This document shows, piece after piece, positions 48,101-60,800 of a DNA stretch of 64,000 nucleotides. Position 1 is the first letter of the stretch; each line of letters starts with the position of its first letter. The notes under the pieces are model-generated. The model saw nothing but the letters and a program-made list of their open reading frames with translations. It made no database searches and was not told the origin of the DNA. Source of the DNA: Oasisia sp. SBJ-2009 (lineage: Eukaryota > Annelida > Polychaeta > Sabellida > Siboglinidae); the NCBI GenBank assembly GCA_964017155.1, contig OZ024857.1, forward strand, positions 7,039,690 through 7,103,689. Direction: 5' to 3'. The translations under genes and the position numbers were made by a program.

Positions 48101-51100
48101 TGAACAACGCCAAACAAGATTTAATGTCATGCAAACAACTGAAAACAACATAAATAAATGTATCATTTTTATGTGTGCGTGCGTGTGCGCGCGCGTGTGC
48201 GTGCGTGTGCGCGCGCGCGTATTTATTTTTCGTATTTAATTTTATTGTATATAGGCACTACGTGACTCAACATCAAAACACATTCTTATATAACATGAAA
48301 TGTACTTGCATGTTGAAAATGGCAAATGAAGCTTTATTATTATTAATGGTCTCAGTCACTCAGCCAGTTCAGTGATCAGAATTCTGTTGATATCAATAAA
48401 GATGTGGTATGTCACTCCCTAGTTGTCCAGAATGTTAATGTTCTAGGTTTGTCACCCACAGATGGCAACATATCTTTAACCAGGAGACACCACAGCCACT
48501 CAATTTAAAAAATAAGTAAATAAACAAAATAAACACCTCTTGCATTAATAAAAACAGTGAGTCTGGAGGCCCTCAAGTCTTTGGACAATTATTCAAATAA
48601 AACATACATTTAAGCTAATCTACCCTATTAACATTCAGGTTACCCCTCTACACTGGACATTGACAGTCTGCTGGCAACTGTTCAGTTTAACATGGGTATA
48701 ATGTGTTGCTGACATAAGTATTAGCTAGTCACTAGTAATAGATCAGTCAGATAGAGTCCACCAACAATAGACAGCTGGAAATGAGGCCATAGAATGCGGA
48801 TACACAAGCCCTGGAATACACAAGGCAGTGAATACACAAGCCCTGGAATACACAAGTCAGCGAATACACAAGCCCTGGAATACACAAGTCAGTGAATACA
48901 CAAGTCAGTGAATACACAAGTCATGCTAGGCAGAACCAAGCAGATGTGAACATTTGCCCCCATTTGCCTTTGGTGGGAGGCAGTAGGTGCCCTTAGAAAC
49001 ATCCAATAAAATCCCAATTTCTTGTGTATTACCTCTGTACCTAGAGATATATTTACGCAAAATTAAAAAAAAAAATTGTTCAATTTTTGAAAAAAGTATG
49101 CAAACTGAAAATGTACTGGTTTTTGAGCCATTGAAGGCCTCAAGGTACCTTTGAGCGATCCAATGAAATGTCAATTTCTTGTGCATGGTGGCAGTGCCCT
49201 AAAATACATTGTATGTCTATGCCAAAACAGATCTGAAGTTTCTGTAATATGGATGCTGCCAGCGGATGGCACACAGTGGACGGACGCAAAGTCGGTTGGA
49301 TTTTCTGCACAAAGGACTAAAATTTGTAGATTTTAAAATAAAGCTTTAAACATGCAGGCAACATCCAGTTTAACAGGGTTGTTAATAGAAGCATATGCCA
49401 TAGGGCAATTACCAATTAGGCATGGTTCTGGTGCAATAATAGCCTGGGCTGGGTGTCTTGTGTAGTCCCAAATACACAAACCACTCTGGCAGACACAGGC
49501 AAAATGCTTTAGGGGGGCGAGGTGACTTATAAATATTCAATCAAACACAAATCTCTTGTATACAGTAACACTACTCTGTACCCTGAGATATTCATGCAAC
49601 ATTTGAGAAAAATGTAACTGTTTGAAAAATAGGCAACCTATTAAAATGCACCAGTTATTTTGGGGCCATGGGGCCCTCAGGGGGATTATAGAATGATTCA
49701 ATCAGGTTTCTTGTGCATAGTGCCTCTATCCTAAGATACATCTAAGTAAAAATTTACAAAAATAGACCAGAACGGTTTCTGGGATGTGGCAGCTAATGGT
49801 GGATGGCACACGGAGGACACGTGTCTAAGTACGACTTACAACAGATGTAGGATACACCAGTTCTGACCTGACAGCCATGCTGTGAAGGAAGGACGGCAGG
49901 TTGTCACCACAACAGTCCTGGTCCAGTATGGCCGAGTCGACCCGAGGTAGAGATGACCGGCGTGTCTGGCTTGACCCGTTTGATTGCTCCGATATCGACT
50001 GTGATGAGGAACGCCGTCGCTGTGGTCTCAAGACTGGCTGGACTCTGGGGACATTGAAACCAGTTAAAACTAGTTCTCACAGAGCATGGTAGTTGGTCTT
50101 CATGAAACAAGAAGTGCACACAATTATAAGTTTGCAGGTCGCTAACCTAACCGAACCCTTATTCCACATAAGTGAAAAACCAAAAATGGGTACTTATACA
50201 TGAGTAGTTAGCAAGAAGCCACTACCTAAACTATCTTAGTGATCTTTGTGCTACATATCCACGGCAGATGTACTTTTATGACAGGTTGGACATGCAAAAA
50301 AGCAAACGTTTTTAGAATTAGGTTGAAAAGATCTGCAAAGGTGTAAGGCTTACAAGTGTAAAGTACTTTAGAAGGTCTGAATACTGTGCTACATAAGAAC
50401 TTACCTTTTCACCTTTTGATTGATGGCACTTTTGACTAGATTTACATCAGGTGTTTAATCAGGTGACTATATGCATTTGTATGTGGAAGTATAGCAAAAA
50501 ACCAACATCTAAAGTTTCAAACTGTAAGAACTGTGATCGAAAAATATAATGTTTTACATACTCAAATCTATTAAGCATCAAACACATGTACTTTGAGATG
50601 ATCCCTTATCAATTACATTCACAGGAAAACAAATGTATCCATCGGTTTATTGCACCAATTCAAGCAGGAAGTACCACTGTATGTCACAGGAAGTACCACT
50701 GCATGTCACAAGAAGTACCGCTGTATGTCACAGGAAGCATCACAGTATCACACAGGAAGCACCACTGTATCACACAGGAAGTACCATTGCATGTCATAGG
50801 AAGCACCACTGTATCACACAGGAAGTGCCACTGTATGTCACAGGAAGCACCACTGTATGTCACAGGAAGTGCCACTGTATATCACAGGAAGTGCCACTGT
50901 ATGTCACAGGAAGTGCCACTATGTCACAGGAAGTGCCACTGTATGTCACAGGAAGTGCCACTGTATGTCACAGGAAGCACCACTGTATGTCACAGGAAGT
51001 AGCATTGTATGTCACAGGAAGCACCACTGTATGTCACAGGAAGCACCACTGTATGTCCACGGCTAATTATCTCGCCACTATCCAGCCATATTATAGGCTG

Positions 51101-53937
51101 AGACTGTTTTGGCCACAGTCTCCCGCTACACGGGCTGCAAATAATCTGGCCACATATTGGCCAGCCAAATTATGGGTAGCAAAATATCTGGCAACATATT
51201 GTCAGGCTATATTTCGAGCACCACGTTTTGCCTGTGAAAGTGTCCTTTATTTCATAGCACTTTTGCGAGTTCGATCAACTTGAGACGCTGACGCCATCGT
51301 CTTTAGGAGTGTCCTGCTCCACTGATGTCCTGAAGTGAAAGAGAACCAACTGAGGAAGGTCTGAGGACAGTCACCAATTGGCCCTGAATGCAAGATGCAT
51401 AGCCGAAGTACTAGTGCTGCTTCCTGCCGGCCAACGAACCTCTCAGTGTCTAATATTTGTCCTTCACCAAATTGTATTGACTGAATAACCCCAAACCATT
51501 GAATTGTTGGCCTCGTTCGTGTGTTGGTAAGGTGACATTTTTTTAAATCAAATTTATTTTCAAGAGCAGAGTGGACAGAACAAGTCAAAACAAATCATAA
51601 CACACATTCAAATGATACCTGTAGTTATAACATGCCAACAAATTAAAATCAGACACATTAATTAACCACACAACAAAGACGTACATGTACACAACAAAGA
51701 TGTAGGTACTCTTTTTATAGAGGTGCACCCGAAATATATATATATGTGTGTGTGTATATATATATATGTGTGTGTGTAATAGCTTAGTGATATAATGACA
51801 CTTCAGTAAGTTCAGTTTATGTATTTATTTCACTGTGGATCGTCACATGCGACAATGCATCGTTTGTAATAATTTGGTAAAAAGCATATAAGTTGTATTT
51901 GGGAACATATCCAGTCTACCACACATATATATGCACACATATGTATGTATGTGTTACTTGCAAAATGTTATGACTAATGTCTACTTTCCATAACTTCAAT
52001 GATTTACTATACAACAATTTTTTATGTGTATTTCTGATGTCATATAACAAATCGTGACTTCATAAAATAGCAAAATAACCCTGATCTAACTATATTATGA
52101 TATTTCTTCATCCAAAGTTAGCTGCCATGTAAACAAATTATCACATACAAATCAAATAAAAAATGTAAAAAAATAATAACGTTTCTTAATTAATTAATAG
52201 TCTGTTAATCCACATGTAGCACATTATTCAAATGATGTAACTGATTTGTAACTCAATTGGAACCAAACCCAATAAATACAATACATGTAACAAAATAATT
52301 GATCTGAAATATAACTGAACTTAAAATAATTTTGTGAAACATATACAAAGAAAGTTTCCGGGTGAGAATATGAACTGAGACCTTGACCTCTGTAGGGTCA
52401 AGGTGACCCTCACTCACCTATCTACGGATACTGATCGCTGGATAGATGGTGTACTGCTGCTCCATGAAAATGGTTGATTCTGGAGACAAACCACCACAAA
52501 CAGTCACAGGCAGTCACAGGCAGTCACAGGCAGTCACAGGCAGTCACAGACAGTCACAGGCAGTCACAGGCAGGCACAGGCAGTCACAGGCAGTCACAGG
52601 CAGGCGCAGGCAGTCACAGGCAGTCACAGGCAGTCACAGGCAGTCACAGGCAGTCACAGGCAGTCACAGGCAGTCACAGGCAGTCACAAACAGTCACAAA
52701 CCACCACAAACAGTCACAAACCACCACAAACAGTCACAAAACCACCACAAACAGTCACAAACCACCACAAATAGTCACAAACAGTCACAAACCACCACAA
52801 ACAGTCACAAACCACCATAGAGTCACAAACCACCACAAACAGTCACAAACCACCACAAACAGTCACAAACCACCACAAATAGTCACAAACAGTCACAAAC
52901 CACCACAAACAGTCACAAACCACCACAAACAGTCACAAACAGACACATCATGACACGGTCATATACAGTTTTAATTTATTTCTCCATAATAGTGTTGTTA
53001 GAAATGACACAGTCAAAATATGCTGTACCATGCTAACTTCCTGTAGCTGTCTGTATATATTTTAAAATGGATTTCCTTTCAATATAATTGTTTATAAACA
53101 GCATATTTTTTTTAGTTCATCATAAAAGTATTTAAATAAGAGACACTTTTATAGCGGATGAAGGAACAATTAAATACATTATAATGTTTTACAAAACCTA
53201 GCAGATTTTCTTTAATGCAGCTATATTTCATATAATCTAACAGCTGATTAAGCTTGACCACAGGAATGCTTCTTTATTATAATCCAATGCTATATTAATT
53301 TTTATTGATTTATTTGATTTTATAAAACATTTTAATAAACAATATGGCATTCAACAACAACAAAACTGACAGGTCCAACTCTGTATTGGATTTTTACCAG
53401 ACAACAAATATTTGGAATCAGTCAGGGCAAGATAACTTGTGGCCAGTTCCAGTAACATCCAGTTTTGACCAAATGCCTACCCATGTTTCTGCAGATCGTC
53501 GATTTGGGGAAGGGGGGACAACGCTGTCTTTGTTGTGGCTGGAATGTGTCGATGGTGCTGCCCCCTCAAGGGAAACACTGGCATTGGCAAGTTTGACGCA
53601 ATCCTCCAGCGCATTTATAAATGTATCACAGGTGGCACTAAGAAGTAATGTGGCTTCGTCTAGTTTCTGAAACACAATTACAAATACATGAATCTATTCT
53701 GGGTATCTATGATGACCAACTGTTACGAGTAGAAAACAAAAAGTGAGAAATAAAACTGTTCACATGTCAGACTCCAGTTCCAATGTTTCTGGTCAGCTTA
53801 TCAAAGGTAACTGCTTTATAAATACACGCATAAAAGTCTTTCCATAATTTACCAGTTGTTTGAATAAATTTTGTTCTTAAGATTATTTACTGAAACGTGA
53901 TCAGGGTGTCATATTTTTAATATGCGTGCGTGCTTGC

Positions 53938-53972
<35 letters not shown>

Positions 53973-56900
53973 TGTGTGTGTGCGTGTGTGTGTGCATGTG
54001 TGCGTGTGTGTGTGTGTGCATTATGTAAGGCTCAGCAGTGCATCATAGTTTAGGAAGTGGGATGTAAATTTAGTCAAGCAACCATACAGTTTGACTGATT
54101 ACTGTTAAGTCATGAACATAAGCAACCATAAGATTGACCCACACTGATAAACTCACTGCCTAAATATGTACACCAACACACAGCCCTACCTCTATATTTG
54201 GTACAGGGTTTTCCTGGACGGCCGACTTCACTGAGTACACCTGCTGCATGAGCAGGTCGCAGTACAGTCGTAACTCAGACTTCTTTGACTTCAACTCATC
54301 GACAGGAATCTCATCTGATGTGACAGAAACATGTCATATGTAGCAATGGATAGCAAGCAAAAAGCGTATATTTATAGTAAAGTTTATAGTGATACATATT
54401 TACTTCCGCCTTCAAACTGTTCAATTGTTTTATCTTGCCAGTATTAGTAAGCCTATATATCTTCATGTAAGTAAATGACCTTGACATTCAGACTGACCTT
54501 GAGATGAGAGTCGTGCTGTGGTGGTGCCTTCACTGAGACATGCCTTGCAGCTGCCGAGGGTCACAAGCCACTGCTGTCGTTCGTGAGGCGTGGCTGCCTT
54601 CACGTAGAAGTGAGCCTCACCAGGAATGATCAGATCCAACCGAGTGTTGTCTGTTGAGTGAACTGTCAATGAAATACACAGGTCACTTACTGTGTCCACA
54701 CAGGTCACTTACTGTGTCCACACAGGTCACTTACTGTGTCCACACAGGTCACTTACTGTGTCCACACAGGTCACTTACTGATTCCACACAGGTCACTTAC
54801 TGATTCCACACAGGTCACTTACTGTGTCCACACAGTCACTTACTGTGTCCACACAGGTCACTTACTGTGTCCACACAGGTCCCTTACTGCGTCCACACAG
54901 GTCACTTACTGTGTCCACACAGGTCACTTACTGCGTCCACACAGGTCCCTTACTGCGTCCACACAGGTCACTTACTGTGTCCACACAGGTCCCTTACTGC
55001 GTCCACACAGGTCACTTACTGTGTCCACACAGGTCACTTACTGCGTCCACACAGGTCACTTACTGTGTCCACACAGGTCACTTACTGCGTCCACACAGGT
55101 CCCTTACTGCGTCCACACAGGTCACTTACTGCGTCCACACAGGTCACTTACTGCGTCCACACAGGTCACTTACTGTGTCCACACAGGTCACTTACTGTGT
55201 CCACACAGGTCACTTACTGCGTCCACACAGGTCACTTACTGTGTCCACACAGGTCCCTTACTGCGTCCACACAGGTCACTTACTGCGTCCACACAGGTCC
55301 CTTACTGCGTACACACAGGTCACTTACTGTGTCCACAGTCTACCAATGAGGTGTAAGGTCTGATTTTGTTCATTTTTAAACTGATCTCCTGATATTAGAA
55401 TTGTGTTAACACAATTTGGTTCAAACATTTAGACAGATTTAGGTTTATATACATATAATTGATAGTTTTCCAACTAATTACCATAAAGAGGGTGAGTTTG
55501 TTATAGATGATAATTGATAAATAGCTTTGATTATATATGCTACCACAAATGCCAGATTATACATTGTAATGTGTAAACATCCAAATGCATCTATATTCCA
55601 GTACACAATGTCAATTAAGCCCCTCTCGTAGAGTTATTGAATACATTTTATACTGACAGCAGCAAATATGCAATGAATGTTGGTCAGCATTACTGAAGCC
55701 AATCAGGAATTGTTGTACCTACCTATGACATCACAGACAGCCATTTTAATTGATCCTTTGCATCCATTGTTCACATCATCAGCTGATTTGTAGTAAGACA
55801 AGATGCCATTGTCAAGAATAAACCAGCGGGACTGCCATCCTGAAATTAATCAATAATCATATCATTATGACATAGATTAATTGTTAACAATTAATACTAT
55901 AAATATCCCATACAAACAATGACACACAACTGTAACTGTATGGTTATTCATACTTTTTTTGGGGGTGGATTATAATTAGTTTTTTAATGAATAAAGTACA
56001 TATTTGTATTTGACTACTGACAGATTTGTTATAAATGTTGAGGAAAATCCCCCAGGAAAATACACCACTGAAAACAGGTAAAGATGCGATGTCCTGATGA
56101 GTATAATTTTCACCAGCATATGAACATGAATATTTTGGTGTTTTTATGAACAGCAGGAATGTTTGCATTGAAACATATACTGTATAACAATATGGTCTAA
56201 TTAAAAATAACTAATAGATTAATTCAAAAATCATATTATACACATATATTATATGAACCATACTAATACTGTCAGAAATCACACTGTGCACATATGTGTC
56301 TTGTATATTATGCCCCAGCAAACAAGGAACCATTTCTGAACCAGTTGGCACGTGTCATACTGGTTCATAATTGGTACTGCTCCACCAATACATGTTTTCA
56401 TGTGTATTCACATGAATACACGTGTTCTGCCTGTTGTCACGAGTTTGACATGAGTCATACTGGGTCAGAACTGGTACCGTTTCACTGGTATGTGTCATCA
56501 CGTGAAAAACTTGTGATTTCACGGTAAATGTCGACACACCAAATTTGTTCACAGAATCCGGTGAATTCACGTACGGAAACACATGAATTGTGGCAGTTGA
56601 ACTCGTGAATACACTTACAGAACATGTGAAATCACGGTTCGTTTGTTTGCTGGGGCATACTATTATGATTATTTTTGTAAAGTTTAAAATGTAAAGTTTA
56701 AAATGTCTACCTGAAATCAGCTATATATAGCCATTTTTTAATTAGGTGATTGTTTCTTTAACAAAAAGTTTTATAATTGTTTTTTGGGGCACTGCGATAA
56801 AAGGTTTCTTCTGGTTGCACCATGGTTGTTCAAGGGCTCTGTGACTGTGAACAAGATTTGATTTCTTATTCGCACAGCTCAGCACTGCGAATAGCCAGTG

Positions 56901-57189
56901 GCTTATAATTGCTTAACTTTAAGTTCAGTATTTTATTATTACAAGCCAGCTAGATGGTAAATGTACACAGGATATAATGGTAATTTCTTATCATGAACTG
57001 AGGGGAATATTGAATCGCAGTCTATATAATTATATTTATAGCTCCAATTAGCATTATGGCTACGAGCCTGCATGCTGGCTAAATAATAATTCATTTAGTT
57101 TACAATTTGTTTAGCATCAAATACTGTCACTTTTCATGTAAATACACACCACTAAAATAATTTGTCCATTTCCAAAGAGTGCCTTCCAT
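44499..57189 (-). CDS. PLEKHA8: Pleckstrin homology domain A8 / FAPP2, PI4P-dependent glycolipid transfer protein; 12 coding exons
   Basis: Exons in transcript order: 57189-57150, 55839-55723, 54662-54498, 54314-54190, 53666-53481, 52479-52418, 50044-49868, 48099-48014, 47386-47328, 46583-46453, 45554-45422, 44696-44499. They give 492 aa (human 519). An in-frame ATG two codons earlier (57195) could also start the protein. Residues 1-95 are a FAPP-type PH domain, with the Lys7, Trp8 and Arg18 equivalents that bind PI4P and the inserting KWTNY loop. A Ser-rich linker with RRRSS follows. Residues about 291-492 are a GLTP fold. The glycolipid-site residues are present: Asp333, Asn337, Lys340, Trp380 and His418. 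The family moves glucosylceramide to the trans-Golgi for glycosphingolipid synthesis. The GLTP domain makes this PLEKHA8-like; vertebrate PLEKHA3 has only the PH part. The gene is divergent from FKBP14. Confidence 0.94.
45075..45106. repeat. (TG)n microsatellite
   Basis: A short TG run in the PLEKHA8 intron between its last two exons, followed by ATGCATGCGTGC alternation. Confidence 0.9.
45845..46135 (+). mobile_element. tRNA-derived SINE, copy 1
   Basis: It begins with TAGCTCAGTGGGTGAG, a perfect box A (TAGCTCAGTGG). A degraded box B region follows (GGACTCACATCCTG). The body contains CATTGCTCCAGTT and TGTATGAATG. The 3' end is AATAAAGTGCTTTGAGCAGC. It lies in a PLEKHA8 intron, antisense to the gene. 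A sister copy lies just downstream in opposite orientation. Confidence 0.75.
46150..46330 (-). mobile_element. tRNA-derived SINE, copy 2, inverted relative to copy 1
   Basis: The minus strand has a perfect box B (GGTTCGAATCC). It then has the same body motifs as copy 1: CATTGCTCCAGTTCACTCAG, TGTATGAATG and TACCTGACTA. The two copies form an inverted pair with almost no spacer. Confidence 0.75.
48170..48222. repeat. Alternating GT/GC tract, Z-DNA prone
   Basis: A purine-pyrimidine alternation of TGTGCGTGCGTGTGCGCGCG type, about 70 bp upstream (transcript sense) of PLEKHA8 exon 48099-48014. Confidence 0.9.
48820..48925. repeat. Short tandem repeat around GAATACACAAGYC
   Basis: About seven copies of GAATACACAAG followed by CCCTG, GCAGT or TCAGT lie in the PLEKHA8 intron between exons 50044-49868 and 48099-48014. 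Confidence 0.85.
48935..49820. repeat. Two diverged direct copies of a ~330-bp segment in a PLEKHA8 intron
   Basis: Copy A (48935-49280) and copy B (49495-49820) share in order TTTCTTGTGTA, CTCTGTACC, GAGATAT, GCCATTGAAGGCCTCA-like, TTTCTTGTGCAT, CCTAAGATACAT and GGATGGCACAC. Divergence is roughly 30%. Neither shows terminal repeats or an open frame. They could be two insertions of one unknown element or an old tandem duplication. Confidence 0.65.
50660..51055. repeat. 22-bp minisatellite in a PLEKHA8 intron
   Basis: The unit is close to GTCACAGGAAGTGCCACTGTAT, with CACCACTG and TACCACTG variants, about 17 copies. It lies about 620 nt from the nearest exon (50044), so unlike most arrays here it is not at a junction. 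Confidence 0.92.
52483..52945 (-). repeat. 10/20-bp tandem repeat beside a PLEKHA8 acceptor
   Basis: CAGTCACAGG is repeated about 18 times and grades into ACCACCACAAACAGTCACAA units. It begins about 5-8 nt upstream of the acceptor GTCTCCAG of exon 52479-52418. Confidence 0.93.
53930..54019. repeat. (TG)n microsatellite
   Basis: An interrupted TG run in a PLEKHA8 intron. Confidence 0.95.
54676..55335 (-). repeat. 22-bp minisatellite, about 30 copies, beside a PLEKHA8 acceptor
   Basis: The plus-strand unit is GTCACTTACTGTGTCCACACAG, with TGCGTCC, GATTCC and GTCCCTTAC variants. It begins about 14 nt upstream of the acceptor ATTGACAG of exon 54662-54498. In transcript sense most units carry GTAAGTGA, an excellent 5' splice-site match. 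Confidence 0.94.
56309..56659. mobile_element. MITE-like element with TATGCCCCAGCAAACAA ends
   Basis: The left end TATGCCCCAGCAAACAA-GGAACC and the reverse complement of the right end (TATGCCCCAGCAAACAAACGAACC) match. The 351-bp interior is full of short CACGTG and TTCACG inverted motifs. It lies in PLEKHA8 intron 1. The target duplication may be TA. Confidence 0.7.
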
Positions 57190-57195
57190 AGACAT

Positions 57196-57832
57196 AGTCA
57201 TTGTGACTGTGGAAGTCTGGACTGAAACTGTCCCAGTCCCAGCCAGACAGTCAAACACGAACGGAAGCCTGGGAAGGGTGTGTCAACGTGGTTTCCCCAT
57301 ATTCAACTCGGTGCAACGATCAATTAGACAAGGTTGATCTCAAATACAGCGGCAAAACAGCACATCAAATAGCATAGGTGTCCATCATGCGCTCTGCCAA
57401 TCACGTGTACAAAAAAATCACTGCGCCCTAACTTGGTTTCCGTCCACGTTTACAATCTGTCAACTGAAATGGATGAGGATCGACGTCAGTTAAAACGGGG
57501 CCAAATCAGCCATCTGTCCAATGCGTATACCGCAAGATTGGTTACACCTTGCTACCTCACCAACACATATAACATGCAGATTACTACTGAAACTGAACAT
57601 TTGAACATGTAATACTACATGACCAGATGATTTTACAAAAATTGAAATGTAAACATTTCCATCCTCGTTCACTTCCGGGTGCAAACCAAAAATGACCTTC
57701 AACTGTCACTGCCTTGTCCAATCAGAAGCTGACCCGAGGATGTGTGCGTGTCATTTCCGGGGCTGATACGTGGGGGAGTTTTTGCACTTTTGTTTATTGT
57801 AAGTTTAGTATCTGTTTACAACTGTTTGAAAA
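57196..57832. promoter_or_regulatory. Shared divergent promoter of PLEKHA8 (-) and FKBP14 (+)
   Basis: The start codons of the two oppositely transcribed genes are about 640 bp apart, so both promoters must lie here unless there are distant exons. There are two CCAAT boxes, one (57396-57400) overlapping a CACGTG E-box (CCAATCACGTG) and one near 57718-57722. ACGTGGG near 57766 resembles the ACGTG core of ER-stress elements. No clear TATA box was seen. CpG density is higher than in the surroundings. Co-regulation is an inference. Confidence 0.6.
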
Positions 57833-60800
57833 ATGAAGGCTAGAGGTTTTATTTATACATTTGCGTGTATCTTGCTAGTAGTTGCTGCTGATGATGAAAA
57901 AGACGAAGCAAACAAACTACGAGTGGATGTGCTATCGGGACAGATCGACGACTGTCAAAAAGCTGCAAACGGCGACCAACTGTCTATTCACTACACCGGC
58001 ACCTTAGCGGATTCGGGAAAGAAATTTGACTCAAGGTAATGTTCGCAGATGCCAAATAGCATACCTGGTCATCGACCACATATTCGCATAGATCGTATAC
58101 AATGGTATCAGCGTTATCTTGAGTTAATTAGGCAAGACTTCTTTATCATTACGGAGGCCTTATAATTATATCATAATTATACTTACTACTTAACTTAGTC
58201 TTAGACTTAGTCTTAGTCAACGATAATTAATAACGAATAATAATACATTGTAACTGATTGTTGTAATATTATCAGACATCGAGGGGTCACTTCTAGCATC
58301 AATCACCAAATGGAGTTACAGACAGAGGCAGAGCTAAGCCTAAATTAACTCGAAAAATTAACTCGAAATATTACTAGTGCGTGATGCCCCAGTAGGGGTT
58401 TTGCACTACAACCATTCAGAATCAGAATCTGAATGGGGTACGTCGTAACACAAAGTAAGGATCCTCGAGCCAATATTGGTTATTTACTTATTATATACGA
58501 CGCGTGTGGCTGCGTGCGCATGTTATTGAGTGTTTGAGCCGCAGATCAGGCAGCTGAAATCAGTTATGGTTTCAGCCTGGACCTGCGATTAACCTTTGGA
58601 AGTTTGGTGGTCCGTGCTCCAATATAACAACTCTTGCCTGTTCCCATTCATAATAATAGTAGTGATTTTGTATACTGTGTCTCTGAGCACAAATTCTTGA
58701 AGATATTGCGCTGTATCAATACATTTTTCTTATCAAGATATACTGCAGTTACAGATAATCTTATTATCTATAATATGAGGTCTTGTTCAACTAAATAGTA
58801 AATCAGAAAATATACCCAAGCCAACATTTCTATGTTGGCACTGAGGCTGTGAGTATGGCCACTGCCATGGAGCTTTTGCTTATCATCCTCAGTTGTTGTT
58901 TTATGTCCCAAATTGAGACAGGACTGACATTTAATGTAATCTCCAAGTTACAATGGAAACACAGTCCCTAATATCAAGAGTCACTTTTTTTTACACCAAA
59001 TATAATTTCAGCCCAGTGTGGGTAAACTCAGGGTGCCAGCATGCTAGGTGAATGTGTTAACCACTATACAATGGCAAGCCCCCTCCACAATTCACAAGCC
59101 CCCCCACAATTCACAAGCTGCCCCCCCCCCCCCCACAATTCACAAGCCCCCCACAATTCACAAGCCCCCTTCAGTGACAATGACACAGACTGGTGCAGAG
59201 ACAGAAATAAATTGCCCAGTGTTAGCCTAGTGATTGTGCCTTGGCCATTGACACTTGAGAAGTTGTGTATTGGGCCTACTCACACAAGTGGGCACAGAGC
59301 ACAGTTGATTTTCCCATTGGCAGCCATGCTAACGTTTGTCAGATTATAAAGAAAGTTTACCAGAGACAAATTTTAAATTTCTACACAGTCACTGCAATCA
59401 TGTCATTGACATGCTCATCATATTTAGTCGAAATCATATACCTCAGGCTCTTTTAAAATGCAACCATGTGTGTTGCACGTCAATATTGAAAACATTGTAA
59501 TGTTTTTCTGTATCTGCAGGGTCATGTAAAACATGGCTAAACATCACTATGCCAACTACACTCTGCCTAACATGTGTCGTTACACTGCAGATACATCATA
59601 GTTTTCAAAATTGTAATTAACACAGTTCTTTTGGTAGTACATTCATATGGGTCAGACCAGAAAGTCTAACTGCGCTCTGACCCAAGTGCTGTGTCTGTCA
59701 TTGTGTATTGGCTGTGGCATGAGAAATTAAGTGTGTTTTTACAGTGCATGGTTAACTAATCCTTGAGGGTATCAATATTTAATTAGAGTGTATTATTAGT
59801 GTTTCATCAGTGATATGAGAACATTTCAGAGGACCCACATACGCCCTATACAATTGTATGCACAGTTGTTGCCAAACAAACTGAAAGAATTCTGCAGTGT
59901 ATTGATCTTGTTAACCTGAACCATGTATTTCATAGGGTGCAAACGAAGCATCAAATATATTGTTTTCTAGAAATACAATATCCGTAATATTTTTTTTTCA
60001 CATGTCAATGAGAAGCACTGTTTCTGATGCATTGTATTAAAAAAATGCAATGCATTCCCTGTATAAATCCCATGGGCTGTCTATCAACTTGCCTGTGGTA
60101 ATTAGTGCGAAAACAAATAATAATTTTATTAGTAACAGTTGGTTAACATTTTGTTCAGTACATTGAAATATTAGTCGTCCTGTGGTCTGAATTTGCGATG
60201 AAAAAAAAGTCAAAAACCAATTCCCTCATTTAAATTTGAGACAAATAACTTTGTTTCAGTTTTGACCACGGAAAGCCATTCAAATTCAAACTCGGAAACG
60301 GTCAAGTGATCAAGGGATGGGAAGAGGGCATACTAGGGATGTGTGTTGGGCAGAAGAGGAGGCTGACAATCCCACCAAGTCTTGCATATGGAGACAAAGG
60401 TGTTGGTGAGTAACCTGACTGTTCCTAGACTGTGCATGGCATTCTGATTCATGTTGTTTCTATCATTACAATCATTACAATCAGTCACCAGTCTCTGAGT
60501 CTACGAGAGGTCACTGAGTCTACCAGAGGTCACTGAGTCTACCAGAGGTCACTGGGTTTCCTTTAGGAAATGTCAATTTGTATGTATTTGATACTTACTA
60601 AGAAATGTTGAATAAAGCCACAAAAATGTATATACATATACTCGTTTTATGGCATTAGCTGTACATTTGCCCAGAAGATATAGATAGCTTCAGCAAACAG
60701 GATCAGCTTCAACTAGCCAGGTTCATGTCAGATTTCCTAAGAAAGAAATGGTGCTTTTAAAGAATAAAAATTTATATGTCTATAATAATAATATCAGAGT

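Noticed and set aside
54736..55363. Three overlapping Ser/Thr/Cys repeat frames
   Set aside because: They are translations of the PLEKHA8 intronic 22-bp array. A 22-bp period cycles through all frames, which explains the equal frames.
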